Source of the DNA: Malachius bipustulatus
Lineage: Eukaryota > Arthropoda > Insecta > Coleoptera > Melyridae
Direction of reading: 5' to 3'
DNA length: 64,000 bases
Assembly (NCBI GenBank): GCA_910589415.1
Contig: OU342637.1
Location: 24,775,162-24,839,161, forward strand
The translations under genes and the position numbers were made by a program. Under the pieces are notes generated by a model that did no database searches, was not told where the DNA came from, and worked only from the letters and a program-made list of their open reading frames with translations. This document shows positions 1 to 11,671 of this stretch, one piece after another; the stretch's first letter is position 1, and every line of letters starts with the position of its first letter.

Positions 1-1059
1 TGCTCCCTTGACTTGGGGATGCCTTGGTCGCACAAATTCCTCCCTTGATTGCTCTGATCTATGGAATTTCTGAAAAGATGATGTAATAATTATTGACGAA
101 TATTAACACAGTTTTCTGGATGAAGTATCTGGGTTGTTAACTTTTCCAAAAAGTAATTTGTGATCATGTACATACAATGCTGGGGAGCTTTGACTCTCCA
201 AGCCGTAATGGAGCAAACGATTCAGCGTTAATTGTTCTTTAACGAGCGCTAAGTGGGGCATACGGCCTGCGAATATTAATTTAATGCATCCACAAGCCGC
301 TAAACTGTTTTAAAAATTCACGCACCGTCATTGTGTTAAATCCTAGAAACCTACCACTCTGACTTCATTCAGTATTTATCGATACCAGGGTTTCCATTAT
401 CAAGACTCGCTTTAGCAAAGTTGGGGTAGAAATTTCTTATGCTCGCAATTTATTAATTCTTGTTACGCATCAGTGATTCGGCAATATTTTTGAATTATAT
501 TATTTGGAGTAAAAATTTGAAGACGCGTCGCTCTTCATCTCATACACCTTGTTAATAGAGTAACAGGATTCCATACCCTTCAAGTCACTAACAAGAAGTG
601 CTCTCCATTTAGTGAAGTCTACTCAAACTCAAAGTTGCTGTTATGCAAACATCCTTGGGAAGCATTCTTGGAGCTTACCTATTAGAGACTTTATGGATTC
701 CTCCCCTTAATTTAAATAAGTAGTTTATAGGGTCTTTGTTGATAAACTCTCATACTTATATGAAGTACAGCTGGTTATTAAAAGCTGTTGACGGGTTTTG
801 AGAATTCGAGAAGTTCGTGATTTAATGCAAAGAAGTTCCGCATCATGGAGAAATCTGAGTTTGAAGAAATAGATTTTTCCTGAAAACGATTTTTTCAGGA
901 ATTTTTTCCATCACTGATAGAATTTTATTTTACAGTTTGTGGGCCGTACTTCTGCAGTTTTATCAAATTGTTAAGGCGTTTTTGATAAAATGTAAAAAGT
1001 GGTATTTTTATGGTATTTTTCAAGGTCTGTCAACCCCAGTTTATTCTTCTTATTCAGGC
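1..1059. other. No recognisable gene
   Basis: AT-rich sequence without a coding region, RNA gene or repeat that I can recognise. It leads into the 158-bp satellite that follows. Confidence 0.5.
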
Positions 1060-1640
1060 TCCGATCTAACGTTCTTGGAAATTTTGAAAATGATCTATTC
1101 AGAGATGATCGAAAATGAGTTCCGATTAGAGTTCTGGGTAGCCCCTAAAGAGTTCTATAGAAAAGTCCTCTTTAACTTTGCCGAGAACTACATGGTTTAT
1201 TTGTTGTTTGCGTTAATGAGTGCCAATTTTGAATAATCAATTATTAGAGTTGTGAAACAAAAATCGTCAAAAATAAGTTTTGATTAGAGTTCTGGGTATC
1301 CCCCAAAGAGTTCTAAAGAAAAATGTTCTACCGCTTTGCCGAGAACGACATGGTTTAATAATTGTTGTTTGCGTAAATAATTGCCCAATTTGAATAATCA
1401 ATTGAAGTTGTGAAAGAAAAATTGTCAAAAAAGTGTTCTGATTGAAGTTCTCGGTAGCCCCCAAAGAGTTCTATAAAAAAAATTTCTTCCACTTTCCCGA
1501 GAACTGCATGGTTTAATTGTTGTTTGCGTTAATGAGTGCCAATTTTTAATATTAATTGCCAATTTAGAGTTGTGAAACAAAAATCTCAAAAAGTGAATTC
1601 TGGTTAGAGTTCTGGATAGCTTTCAAAAAGTTGTAGTGTA
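1060..1640 (+). repeat. Tandem repeat, period about 158 bp, 3 to 4 copies
   Basis: The anchor GTTCTGGGTA recurs (with changes) at about 1,131, 1,289, 1,447 and 1,609, a spacing of 158 to 162 bp. Each unit also holds variants of GCCGAGAAC and ACATGGTTTA. The first and last copies are partial. One copy reads through as a 99-codon frame (937-1,236), but the same frame is closed in the other copies, so it is not a gene. Confidence 0.9.
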
Positions 1641-2280
1641 GAACCACTCAATAGTTAACAGAAACCACATAATATTTTTATTTTTAATAACAATTAAACC
1701 GTGATTTTTTGGGTTTACATATACTGGGATCTTCTACAAAATGGGCGTTTTGAGACAATTTGGGGAACAATTTGAGACAATTTTGAGGACAATTTGCAAC
1801 TTCACAGCCCGCGATTACTTGTGAAAAAATGTGCATGATGACGTCACAGCTCAAAAATTGGGTGCGTTACCATGTTGACAGATTCCCCTTTTTAAGCATA
1901 ATGAGGATTTTGATAATCAACGTGCCCGATTTAAATGGAGTGTATGAATTTTGTGGTGAACTTTATCGCAACACTGCAGCAGTAGGTATACGCGGCGCAT
2001 AAAAATGTGTTGGGTATTAGGAAAATTTTATGCGATTTGTGTTGAAAATTTACATCGCAGGAAGGATGAAGATCCCCGGATTCGGAATTATGTATTTATA
2101 TCTAAGCGTTATGAAAGACATAGCAGTAAAACCACCGCCAGAGACAATAACTCTCACTTCCATCCCCATAAAAAGGGCAATTTTTCATCCATTGAAACGG
2201 CTAGAAATTCCCACCCAGCACACTAACGGCATGCACGGAGTTCACAATGGCTTGATATAGAGTTCCGCTCGCTCGACTCC
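1641..2280. other. Intergenic stretch with a short ~22-bp repeat
   Basis: At about 1,745-1,800 the motif TTTGAGACAATTT repeats two to three times with about 22 bp spacing. Overlapping small open frames at 2,005-2,260 have no family resemblance. Nothing else is recognised. Confidence 0.45.
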
Positions 2281-2289
2281 CGCTGTAAT

Positions 2290-2470
2290 AACAATCAAGT
2301 GGGCGGGCGTGAGTTGTGTTGACGGAACAAGCAGAGCCGGCTTGGGCTCCCGGAGCCGCCCTTGACTCGCTTTCTTCAAGGCAAGGTCGCGGGCCGCCCT
2401 CTCGGCAGGCAAGGCAAGGCTCCTTCCAGCTCCAGCTCTATAAAACCACTATCAGCGTCAACGTGCTCTA
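2290..2470 (+). promoter_or_regulatory. GC-rich TATA-containing promoter, probably of the 6,872 gene
   Basis: This is one of the few GC-rich islands in the window. It has a GGGCGGG box at 2,301-2,307 and a TATAAAA at 2,439-2,445, which would place the start site near 2,465-2,470. No clean insect initiator is visible. A splice donor follows at 2,664 and the next good plus-strand coding exon begins at 6,869. Linking the promoter to that gene is inference; RNA data would decide it. Confidence 0.5.
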
Positions 2471-2663
2471 ATGTTGATTCGCGGCTGTGCTGCTCTGCTC
2501 TGTCTCGGCTTTGTCTGTGCTAAATGGATGTGTGAAAGGATTGCTGCTGCTGCTAACTGCTTGACAGGTGCGGTGTGCGTTTAACAGCTACTGTGGAGTG
2601 TTTATCATCATAAGCCAGTAGATTTTCTTGGCTGTCGTTCGGGATCAAAGGATTTTATGTGAG
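2470..2663 (+). other. Putative first (5' untranslated) exon
   Basis: Transcribed region predicted from the upstream TATA box to a good donor, GAG|GTATGA, with GT at 2,664-2,665. A weaker alternative donor, CAG|GTGCGG, is at 2,567|2,568. It contains a 37-codon open frame (2,471-2,584) that starts with a hydrophobic Cys/Ala/Leu stretch like a signal peptide, then CTG repeats. Splicing at 2,567 would not keep this frame open into the 6,872 coding frame, so it would be an upstream ORF. The exon is joined to 6,869 by inference only. Confidence 0.4.
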
Positions 2664-5109
2664 GTATGATTCTTGTAGTTTGTAATTTGTAGTTCTCGCG
2701 GGTGTTTTAGTGCGCTGGTGTTTATAATATTACCATGATCATGATAATAACAATAATTATAATTAAATAATTTAAACACAACTTTACCGTTGTATAAACG
2801 ATTGGTATTGGAGAATGTGTCCTGAAAAGACGTGAAAAACTCTGAGAGTGATTTTATACTTCAGAGGTACCTTAACTCAGATCACATTTTTCGAAAACGT
2901 ATAAATGGGGCGTTACCAGTTCTTGAATATTTTTTGTTGTGATCACCTCAAATTTTATTAGCTTTCCGATACTACAGAAATGAAAAAAGCCGTCTAGATT
3001 TTCTCGTAATTTTTTTTGTTTACACTCCAAGACTTTTTCTGTTAAATTTTTGTATGGCGCAAAAGTTTGGGAGAATTTGATGCTGATTTGATTTCTGAAA
3101 AGAAGTTCAGGATAACATTCGTCATTGCTGAAATATGCTGAAACACTGAAAATTCGAAATATATTTTTTTAGTCATATATCTTTTGTATTTTCGATTATT
3201 TTTTGTAGGTTTAAGTCGTCATAATTAATAATATAAGTCACCCTCTGATAAGTCACCTAATAATTCAAAAATTTCCAAAACGAAAGAGTCCTAGAACATC
3301 TCGGTTCCCAAAAGTTTGTTTTTCGAAAAAAATCTTGTAAAAAGTCGTATCAAAAACTATTTCGCCCAAAAATTTATGTCAATACCTACCCTTAATAATT
3401 AAATAAACTCGTCAACCCATCAATAATTCATCGAATTTTCCTCACTAAATATTCATGGTGAATTTTATTAATCTTTTTTGTGCGAACATAGTCCACCCTA
3501 CCGCGTTTAAATAGCAATTTTTGGCCCGTTAGAGGAGGTTTTTTCTACTTTTTCCGGGTAAAGTCATTTGGAGTAGGCCATGACAGCCATGCATAGAAAG
3601 AACTACGGTATCGGTGTATTACGACAGATAAGTCGATCATCACAATTCTCTTTCACTAAAGAAACTTACACCTGCAAGAAAATCTTGCTGAAAACTGTAA
3701 GTTTCGGGAAATCCATTGACAGGAAATTTTCTCTACTATATCACTCGATAAGGATAAAAGTGACCACATTTTCTAAGACATTTTCTAAAATCTGCATTGC
3801 TGATTTTATCGCACATATTTTGGTCCTTCGAGCAGAATTTTGAGTTCGTCCATAATCAACGCTGTCTCTTTGTCTCGTAGCACCCTTCGTTCACTGGTGA
3901 TAACTCTTTTATGTAATTGCCAAATAAACAATAGAAATTAATATTGCATACAGATGCAGAAGAACAAATTACGCGGCAGTAAAGCGCCCCCAGTTGTACA
4001 TAACCGTCGAATGGAAATATAATAACGATCACGGCGGATGGAGGCGTATTGAATAATGAATCATAGGTAGATATAAACCAAGCGAAAATTCATTCAGTAT
4101 AATATAATAATGATTATATTCACACATGGCATATATGACACATACTCTAATCCTAGCGGGTAGTAACAACAATCCCTTCACTAATTTCTATGATCGCTTT
4201 CAATAATTCGAATTGACATCGACGTTATAATATTAAACTAGTCGCTTAATGGATTGAACAGGGACGAAATTAAATTTTAATGACGCCGTAATATTCACCA
4301 GCACTGCAGTAACGTCTCTTTGAATTGCTGTTATGTGTGTAATAATTAAAATTCACTTTGCTGTCTATAAAGTGTCAAATTTTTTGATCGTGATAGATTG
4401 CCATGGATTCTATTTAAATAAACTAAAGCCAAAGCCATCTGGGATGGGAGCTGTTATAGTTTTGCGTTTGCGACTCAGCTAAGTTTCCCGAACAAGTTGG
4501 CAAGATCCATCTGATTTGCATATAAAATTCATCTTCCCGGGGATTAGTAGTCGTAAGCCCCGTAGGCTTGGGGGCGAAATTACTTAAATACTTCCTTCTT
4601 GTTTTGCGTTATTCCTGACGTGTTTGGAGGCATGTTAATGCCTAATTTCATTGTGAAAGAAGAGGTCCCCCATGAATTTCCTAACTGCGGTGTTTCAGCC
4701 GGTAGGAGACATTCCGTATTCAGGAAGTGCACCATCGGGAAATACAATTTTCCGTACGTTAAACTGAATCGTTTTAAAGTTGGATATTTCATCAACTAAA
4801 TTATGCATTTATTAATTGCCGCTTTTCGTTATTATTATTATTATTTATTAATTTATTATGATCCGTTTATTAGTATCGCGGTGGAGTTTTTCTGCATAAT
4901 TTCTAGTGAAACGGGAAATTTGAGTTTTTTTCTGTGTGACTGTTATGTTGAATGTTTCATTACCATCAACCGTGCGCAGATTCGTCCTTGAATTAGTCAA
5001 TGCTCCAACTTTTCTGGGTTCAGCTTCAATGCTTACCCTACTGCAGTTGCTAAATTACGATGTGCCAGTCTTTTCGGTGAGAGCCTGAACAGCAAACCTA
5101 CAAAATTTC

Positions 5110-5185
5110 AAGATAACAGTAGCCTAGCGGCTAAACGCATGGTGGATCCAAAGGGCGTGGGTTCAATTCCCAAAAAAATCGATAA
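5110..5185 (+). repeat. tRNA-derived SINE head
   Basis: A pol III A box, TAGCCTAGCGG (5,120-5,130), and B box, GGTTCAATTCC (5,160-5,170), lie 40 bp apart as in a tRNA. A TGGG/CCCA T-arm stem can be drawn, but there is no proper acceptor stem, so this is a SINE head or tRNA relic and not a working tRNA. The 3' boundary is not clear. Confidence 0.55.
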
Positions 5186-5387
5186 GCATTTTTCTTCTAC
5201 AAGTGTTGTCTTTACACAAAGTCCTCATGAGAAATATTTCCCCTTCTCGTTCAAGGAAAATTTTGATTTCACAGGAAAAAGTGGTTTGATACATTTGAAG
5301 TTGGAAAATTGCGATTTTTTGTTTGTTTTGATATCCACGACTGACAATTTTGAAAAATTAGTCGGTGACAGTGCGTTTTTCACATCT

Positions 5388-5442
5388 TTATTCTTCTTCG
5401 TTTCTTTAATGGCTTTCGTACACTTATGCATTTATCCAGTTT
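5388..5442 (+). repeat. Dispersed repeat, copy 1
   Basis: The motif TTTCTTTAATGGCTTTCG followed by TACACTTATGCATTTA recurs with few changes near 25,046-25,083 in the same orientation. The family is unidentified; it could be part of a SINE or a LINE tail. Confidence 0.6.
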
Positions 5443-6868
5443 TTCCACATTCCTTATTGCCTGCTCCCTGAGCACCTCTTTTGGAAATTTTTTAAGCCCA
5501 CGCTGATGATGTAGGCACAATTTTTTCCAGTGCGTTTGTAGAGGATTTTGATGATAAATTTATTAACCCAGAGTCAGCTGAAGTGGTTTATCCCACGATT
5601 ACGCATTCTTCTAGACCTAGAGATTCACAGAAAACCAATAAATCTTTTACTGGAATTATGGTGCAATTTTACATCACATGTTTACATATTATTACGACAC
5701 TATTACCTTTGCATACCAACAACAACTGTTGACGTAAAATGTATATCTTGACCTACACTACTAATAATAGAAACGGCATACCTACCAACATAATTTAAAT
5801 TCTACGAGGACACTATAAATTTATTTACATTACGTTAATTTTTAATTAAACAGACAGCTCTCAGTGGACATATTACGAAAACTACTTAGCTGAAATGATT
5901 GCCCGAACTTAAGCCACTAGTTCTCTACTTCTTATAATTATCTTTACTTTGAGTATTTTTTTTAATGAGTTTCATGAGGTGTAGTAGAGGTAGGTTTAAG
6001 TCACATGCATGGACACGGATACCTGAACTTGAAAATCGACTTCCTTGTTCGTTTATTATAATAAAAACGATAAGATCATGGTCAGTCGATCCCAGATTTG
6101 GTCATGGTCAAACTGCTCAGCATTATTCTATACTAGAATCGTGGTATTCGCCGTAATAATAAAACTTGGTTGTTTTATAATAATTTGAAATATTATTTGT
6201 ACAGTAGTAGTATTAGTACCTATCTACCTATTGATAACCTTTGCCGCCGTTCTTGCATATCTGCATAATTTACAGTAATTAGAGATACAAAACAGCCGCA
6301 GGGCAAATCAATAAGTGTGGTAAACATTAAACTTCATAAGTAAATATGAAAGAGGTAAACATGTTGACCTCGCATTAAAATTGCAAGGGCAGTGAATATT
6401 ATTAGTTAGAAAGTTATTATACGTAACGTTTATTCCGGTATAAAAGTTTCTGTTCTGGTCTTCTGATGGTATATTAGCTCGCTGTTTTTACTCAAACCTA
6501 TTTATCTTTTAAGCGAGGTACTGGAATTAATAACTTACCAATATTTAATTTATTGATTTATTAAAGTCCTTAGCCAGTAAAAATTTCCTCTTGATCAGCT
6601 TTCTAAACACAAAGTTTTAGCACCGAGCTTTCTTCTTTTTTCTATTTTCTCTTGAGAAGTTTTTGACAGAAAAAATTCACCAGAGAATCGATTTGATGAC
6701 AATCGAGAGGAATCATCAAGGCCTTAGTTCTACGTCAATCCAGATGAAGCCCACTTAAGCTTCCTAAAATCTCATTGACTTGGGAAATCGTTTCATTAGC
6801 TCAAAGAAGAAGAAATCAAAGAAGAAAACTTCAGTAACAGTAAACTAATTCTTCTTCTTGTTTTTCAG

Positions 6869-7324
6869 AAAATGATGGATCAACTCACCACCCTCTTACT
6901 CCTCCTCCTTACCACAATCCCCCTAATCACCTCCTCACCCATCACGCAATCGTTCTTCTCCTCACCCGGTTTGCTCCAACAGCAAACCATCCAATTTACC
7001 CAAGACAGCACGATCCTCCATCCTCCCTTACCACAAGGGAACACGCAATTCTTCCAATCTGGGACCTTCCAGCAACCGGCAGTGCAAACAATACCGTCGC
7101 TGCAAACCCTCTCTCACCCGGAGGTGGTACAGAACGCAATCGCCGAGTCGCAACTTCCAGCGGAACTCACCAATCCCTTCTACCGCAATCCAGCTGTCGC
7201 GAGAGGTTTGGCCAGGGAGTCCTGGCTCGCAAATAAGGAGTATGTGGCAGATCACAGGGATACTGAAGATATACCTAGGAGTGAGATCTTTAAACTGATT
7301 AATCGCATCGAGCATAAGGCTTAG
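6869..7324 (+). CDS. Secreted Gln/Pro-rich protein, 150 residues, function unknown
   Basis: One open frame from ATG 6,872 to TAG 7,322-7,324, preceded directly by a strong splice acceptor (AG at 6,867-6,868). A second ATG follows immediately. Residues 1 to about 21 form a signal peptide (an uninterrupted Leu run, then LITSS), so the product should enter the secretory pathway. Residues 23-80 are Gln-, Pro- and Thr-rich and low in complexity. The C-terminal 55 residues are charged and look folded, with motifs such as ARESWL and IPRSEIFKLINR. There is no cysteine and no membrane segment. GC content is clearly above its surroundings, as expected for real coding DNA here. I do not recognise the family; a cuticle, saliva or other extracellular role is possible but unsupported. 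The range given covers the exon from the splice site to the stop. Confidence 0.85.
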   Translation, partial: KMMDQLTTLLLLLLTTIPLITSSPITQSFFSSPGLLQQQTIQFTQDSTILHPPLPQGNTQFFQSGTFQQPAVQTIPSLQTLSHPEVVQNAIAESQLPAELTNPFYRNPAVARGLARESWLANKEYVADHRDTEDIPRSEIFKLINRIEHKA

Positions 7325-7558
7325 GGTATTGTGGACCAAATTAGAAGAAAGTGTTGTTGTGGTAAAAGACGCTCAAAAGAAGTGATGACTTGAATTTTCT
7401 TCATCTTCCCTTAATAAGAGAGGATGATAGAGGTAGACTTTATTGATATGATTCAAGAGACTGACCTGTTTTGTCTTGATCAGTAGAAGCAGTGCGTATA
7501 TTTTTGTAATTTATTAAATATCTACTAAACTGTAAATATATTTATTTCAAATTTTGAA

Positions 7559-7564
7559 AATAAA
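7559..7564 (+). terminator. Poly(A) signal of the 6,872 gene
   Basis: AATAAA, 235 bp after the TAG stop, followed by a GT-rich stretch. It is the first canonical signal downstream and gives a normal-length 3' UTR. Confidence 0.7.
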
Positions 7565-7619
7565 GTGTGAATGTACCATGAGTTTTATAATATTGACCCA
7601 GTGCTGCACTTTTTGGTAT

Positions 7620-8470
7620 TGATACTCCCAGGGTCGGTTCCGGGCTAATATATCCAGCAGAGGATCCTTTTTTTGTTAGCAGTGCCGATGATTCCGCTAT
7701 ATCCTGGCACAGTAGTCTGGGCGTTATCTTGGGTAAAGCCGGGTCATTCCCTTGATCGGTCTTTAACCAGTCTGAATCTTTTGTACATTTGTTCCAACAA
7801 GCCTGTTGCCGTCTTTTGGCTCATTCAATTCCTCCCGATCCATGATTATTACATTAAAGTTCTTTTAGAATTTGAATTTTGGAGTCATGTGGTCTGTGTT
7901 TGTATTTAACAGGTTCACTACCACAAGATTTTTTATTCTGCTACGTCCAAGTTCCGTGAACTTGCCGCTTGGTTCTTCTTGCAGCCTTAGGTATGGCACT
8001 CTTGCCTGCCAATTCTCATTTAATGAAATGGAGGGAGATCTAGAAAGACTGTCATTGTTGCACCTTGCTAAGCTTGTCTATCGCGGTAATTTGTTGGATA
8101 CCATACCAAAAATCCATATAACAAAATTATTGGTCTAATCACTCTGGTGCACCAATGCACCATTTGTGGTTTTAGTGTCCAAGTTTCCCCGTAATCTGAC
8201 CATCATGACTGTTGTGTCCGCTCGCTTATTAGTTCAGGCTATCTGTTGGTTCCAGGTGAATTTTGAGTCCAAGATTACCCCAAAATACTTCACCTGTTTC
8301 GATATTTGTACGTTCATGTCCAGAAGTTTTAGTGGTCTTGATTTGGAGGGACTTATATTATTTAATTCCTCTTGATCTGCCCATTTGGTTAGAACATCTA
8401 GGGTTCTTTGCATGCAAGGCCTTATTGTGTCTTTGAATTTACCTTGGATTAGTATCACAAGGTTATCGTC
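7620..8470 (-). pseudogene. LINE (non-LTR retrotransposon) reverse transcriptase remnant
   Basis: Reading on the minus strand, 8,458 to 8,234 gives the end of a LINE reverse transcriptase, with PLKLLDMNVQISKQVKYFGV followed by ILDSKFTW; the usual form is close to VKYLGVILDSKLTW. Further along the same strand, near 8,190-8,100, is LKPQMVHWCTRVIRP then YGFLVW, the thumb/connection region of R1/I/Jockey-type elements. Stops and frameshifts separate the pieces, so it is dead. The 7,640-7,900 part may be the damaged RNase H end. Open frames on the plus strand here (7,673-8,375) are antisense shadows. Confidence 0.75.
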
Positions 8471-8479
8471 ATATCCTAT

Positions 8480-9560
8480 CTTGGTTTAAACGTTTCAGTA
8501 GCTCATCCATGACAAGATTCCGTATCAAAAGGGACAGTAAACCTCGCTGTGATCACCCTCTCGCTATCGAAACCACCATGGTCACCCCCAAGAGAGATGT
8601 ACGTATAAACCAATCTGTTTTTCATCATGCAGTTATTCATCAAATCCCTATTCAGTCACATGCCTAGCAAAATTTATTATTTAACAAAAACGTGAACAAT
8701 TGATGATTTCAATGAAAACATTTCAATGATATATGGTCAATAAAATTCCCCGGTAAGCGAAAAACTATGACGGCATATGACATTCCATGACATTTATATT
8801 GCATCGTCTTCTGTAAGCCGATGTCATGCTGTATGAACAAATTACAATGTAGATGATGAACTTTTTCCGGATAACAATACCCGTATCCAACAATGCCGTG
8901 TGAAGTTCATAAAAACTCATTTCGAGCGAACTTATTCCATGCATCGTACTCGGACTGTTTAGCATCAATGTGCACCGTTGAAAGCGGACATTGTTGTATG
9001 AAATTATTATTTGCTCATGAATTCATCAGCCGGGGAGAATCCTGCTTCGATATTCTCTCGAAACGCAGGGCTTTTGTCGTACTTTGTGGACTTTAACAAA
9101 ATGAAAACGAGTAAAAATCGTTCGACACTTACTTTACTGGGAACTTGTCGAAAACATTTTTTGAATCAATGTAAATTTCTTCCAAACCCGCTTTGACGAG
9201 GCGGGAACTCCAAACTGCAAAAAGTGCTTGATCATCTATGTCGAAAAGAAAAATAAATTATTAATTTGTCTCCTAAAATCACATCTAAAGAAACTTTTCC
9301 AATCACTTAAAGCTTCTTTGGAAAGATCGTGTAACAAGAAAAGATTCCTGTAGAGCAAAACCATTTACCAGTTTCTGTTCGGGGGTTTCTTCAATTATAA
9401 CCTTTCAAGTTTTTTTGATTGTGCAGGAGTCTATGGACTAAGATTCTGCCACGTTTTAGCAAAATCGTCAAACCGTTGTCGAGAAAATTTTTCCTTCGAT
9501 TGCAAGCTAACACTTTCTTGGTACAATTGAATCAATTTGACACTATGGCCCTTTTTTATA
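8480..9560. other. No recognisable gene
   Basis: Several 60-70 codon frames occur on both strands (for example 8,893-9,096 plus and 8,765-8,968 minus). They overlap one another and match nothing I know. Confidence 0.45.
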
Positions 9561-9574
9561 CGTCGGCGCGTTTA

Positions 9575-10130
9575 TACTTCCAGAACTACCTGAAGGCCTT
9601 CGACACTATCAGATGGAACAACCTGTGTCAAATACTGCTCGAAATGGCAGTTATTAAGCATCTCGTATGGCTGGTTATATCTCGTGTGGCAGCCAGATTC
9701 AAATATTCAGCTTGTCTGAACAATGACGAAAAAATGACGTTAAATCGACGTCATCACGTATAAATCACGTCTGAGAAATGACGACAATAATCACGTGATT
9801 TTTTTGGTAATATGACGTGTCTGCTGCTTGGGATGCATCGGCCATGGAACAAATGCCTCGAGCATAAGAGAACTCAACATCAAAGACACCAACCCTGTAC
9901 TGCGCAGAATCATATATTTTGTGGGGCACTGCCAATTGACGAGATGGCATGGAGAAGCTGAGCATCCTAAGAAAACGGTGGAAGAAATAATGAGGATCGC
10001 GGAAGACAGGGAACGTTGGCACCCTCATCATCAGTCATCGGATACGAACACCGATGAAGAAGAAGAATGGCTCGCAAATAGGGAGGCGGCACAGGGCTCT
10101 AGAAAAAAGAAAAAAGTGAAATGAGTAAAG
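9575..10130 (+). pseudogene. LINE fragments (RTE/CR1-like reverse transcriptase)
   Basis: At 9,582-9,677 the frame reads YLKAFDTIRWNNLCQIL and then HLVWL, the reverse transcriptase palm motif usually close to DYSKAFDTVRW. At 9,860-10,050 it reads ELNIKDTNPVLRRIIYFVGH and, later, RIAEDRERW, which matches the C-terminal tail of insect LINE polymerases. About 180 bp that belongs between these parts has been replaced by a TGACG-rich repeat (9,715-9,830). Frames are shifted and most of the polymerase is missing. The clade is a guess. Confidence 0.7.
9715..9830 (+). repeat. TGACG-rich dispersed repeat, copy 1
   Basis: Holds repeated TGACG/CGTCA motifs, including AATGACGAAAAAATGACGTT and AAATGACGACAATAATCACG. 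The same order of motifs recurs at 47,255-47,400. It sits between two LINE fragments, which suggests insertion of a short non-autonomous element. No clear terminal inverted repeat was identified. Confidence 0.65.
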
Positions 10131-10134
10131 AAAA

Positions 10135-11470
10135 ACTATAAGTAATCCGCCTGTGTCACCAGATTTTGAAAATATCTGCTTTTTAGCAGCTTTAATCCGG
10201 GGTCCGTGGACCTCCTCCACTCCTCTTCGTCCCATTTATTTACAATTCAAACGCCTCCTGATTTTTTTTACAATAGGAAACATCGGAAATAAATTTTGGA
10301 AAAGTTTGCTTTGGACGCTTTTATTAGACAATTTATGGATACCGCACCAATCAACAGGTGTTGATATGATACAACTTAGGAACTATTTTGAAAGTTCATT
10401 AATTAATTTCTTACGACTTTTCACATTCTTCATTCATATTACTTCCCGATAATGCTATAAAATGAGGGTGAAGCATTCAATTAAGTAAGAGAAGTCACTC
10501 ATGGTAGGTTTTATTATCTCCAGTTTAGCCTGATTAAAATGACCTAGAAATTTTGATGACAGGAAATCAACTCCCTCTAAACAAGCCTTAATAATAATAA
10601 GTGGTGAGGGTATTTTGGTGGCTCATATTAGCTCTAATTTGATTACATACATCTCGATGTAGGGATAATGTAATGAGGATGTCGATGATAGAGCGAAGAC
10701 ATAAAATTGGCCAAAACCGGTATTAGTTAATGTATTCGGGATGCTTTTCACTACTAACGAGTAACGGCCTCTTAATTAGAACGGGCTACCGATGGCGTGT
10801 AACGACGCCCTTTTATCTACAATGTTGCATATTATATTAGCAGCTGAGTGCACCATCTTGCAGAAGTAGAGCCCAGGCTGTTACCGTTGATGGCTTTTAT
10901 GACCAGCTAGATCAAAAGTTAATGCCGTAAAAAATCGAATAGGGGTAGTCAAATTGCATTTTCAGTCGCCTTATAGGTAAAAGGTCGCATCAAACTTGCA
11001 CTTTATGAGGGTGATTCACATTTACTATTTTAGAATTTGAAGTTAATATTATTACATATTGTGTCTCCTCTGAATGAAGTTAAGGCTGAAACTGCCAGTA
11101 ACAGGGATGGGGTTGAATTCGAAGCCAGATATGAAGAGATTTTCGAACTATTTTATATGTACCTACATTCTATCAAGATTTACATTGAAATTCCATATAC
11201 ATGCATAAAATTTGATTTCGCTGAATTCAGGATATAAACTCGCTGACATCAAACTATTTTCCTCGAATATGAAATTTTCACGTAAGGAAATTCCGTATTG
11301 AATGGTAACTCCCTGTACGTTCGGATTGGAAAACAATACGAAAATTTTGTCTCTGAGGACAAACCATCAGTAAAAAAAATTCCAAATGGGGTGTTCCGAC
11401 TTTCATCACACTAACGTTGATTACATTAAGCGGTCAATTAAATCTTGGTTTGCTTAAAAGAACTATTCAT
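10135..11470. other. No recognisable gene
   Basis: AT-rich sequence with scattered short frames (10,153-10,452 and 11,037-11,237). Nothing resembles a known protein or RNA. Confidence 0.45.
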
Positions 11471-11479
11471 TTATTCTTC

Positions 11480-11605
11480 AGTTTAATATTCTTATTCGTA
11501 CTTTCTTCAGTGTATAGACAACTTGATCTCTATAAATATTATTAATGAAAAATAACAGCGGTCCTAAAGTAGAGCCTTGAGGTACTACAGAAGTACATGT
11601 GACCA
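11480..11605 (-). pseudogene. LINE reverse transcriptase fragment
   Basis: On the minus strand the frame reads TSVVPQGSTLGPLLFFINNI, the conserved palm motif of LINE reverse transcriptases (usual form SGVPQGSVLGPLLFNIFIND). About 40 codons are recognisable; the catalytic YADD motif is not. It abuts the fold-back that starts near 11,670. Confidence 0.75.
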
Positions 11606-11671
11606 AGCAACTTCGAACATTCTGTCGGTGTGTGTATACTTACCACTTATGGAATAAAATTCATAATTCAG

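Larger units (their letters stand above)
2664..6868 (+). other. Putative first intron of the 6,872 gene
   Basis: Bounded by GTATGA at 2,664 and by the pyrimidine-rich acceptor TTCTTGTTTTTCAG ending at 6,868. Apart from a tRNA-like SINE head near 5,120 and a dispersed 35-bp repeat near 5,400, nothing is recognised inside. Small open frames at 3,580-3,843, 4,580-4,991, 5,548-5,751 and 5,965-6,156 resemble no family I know. Confidence 0.35.

Noticed and set aside
5110..5185. Functional tRNA gene
   Set aside because: A and B boxes are present but the acceptor stem and anticodon arm do not form; a SINE head is more likely.
5139..5471. 110-codon plus-strand frame
   Set aside because: Starts inside the tRNA-like SINE head and ends in a dispersed repeat; no protein resemblance.
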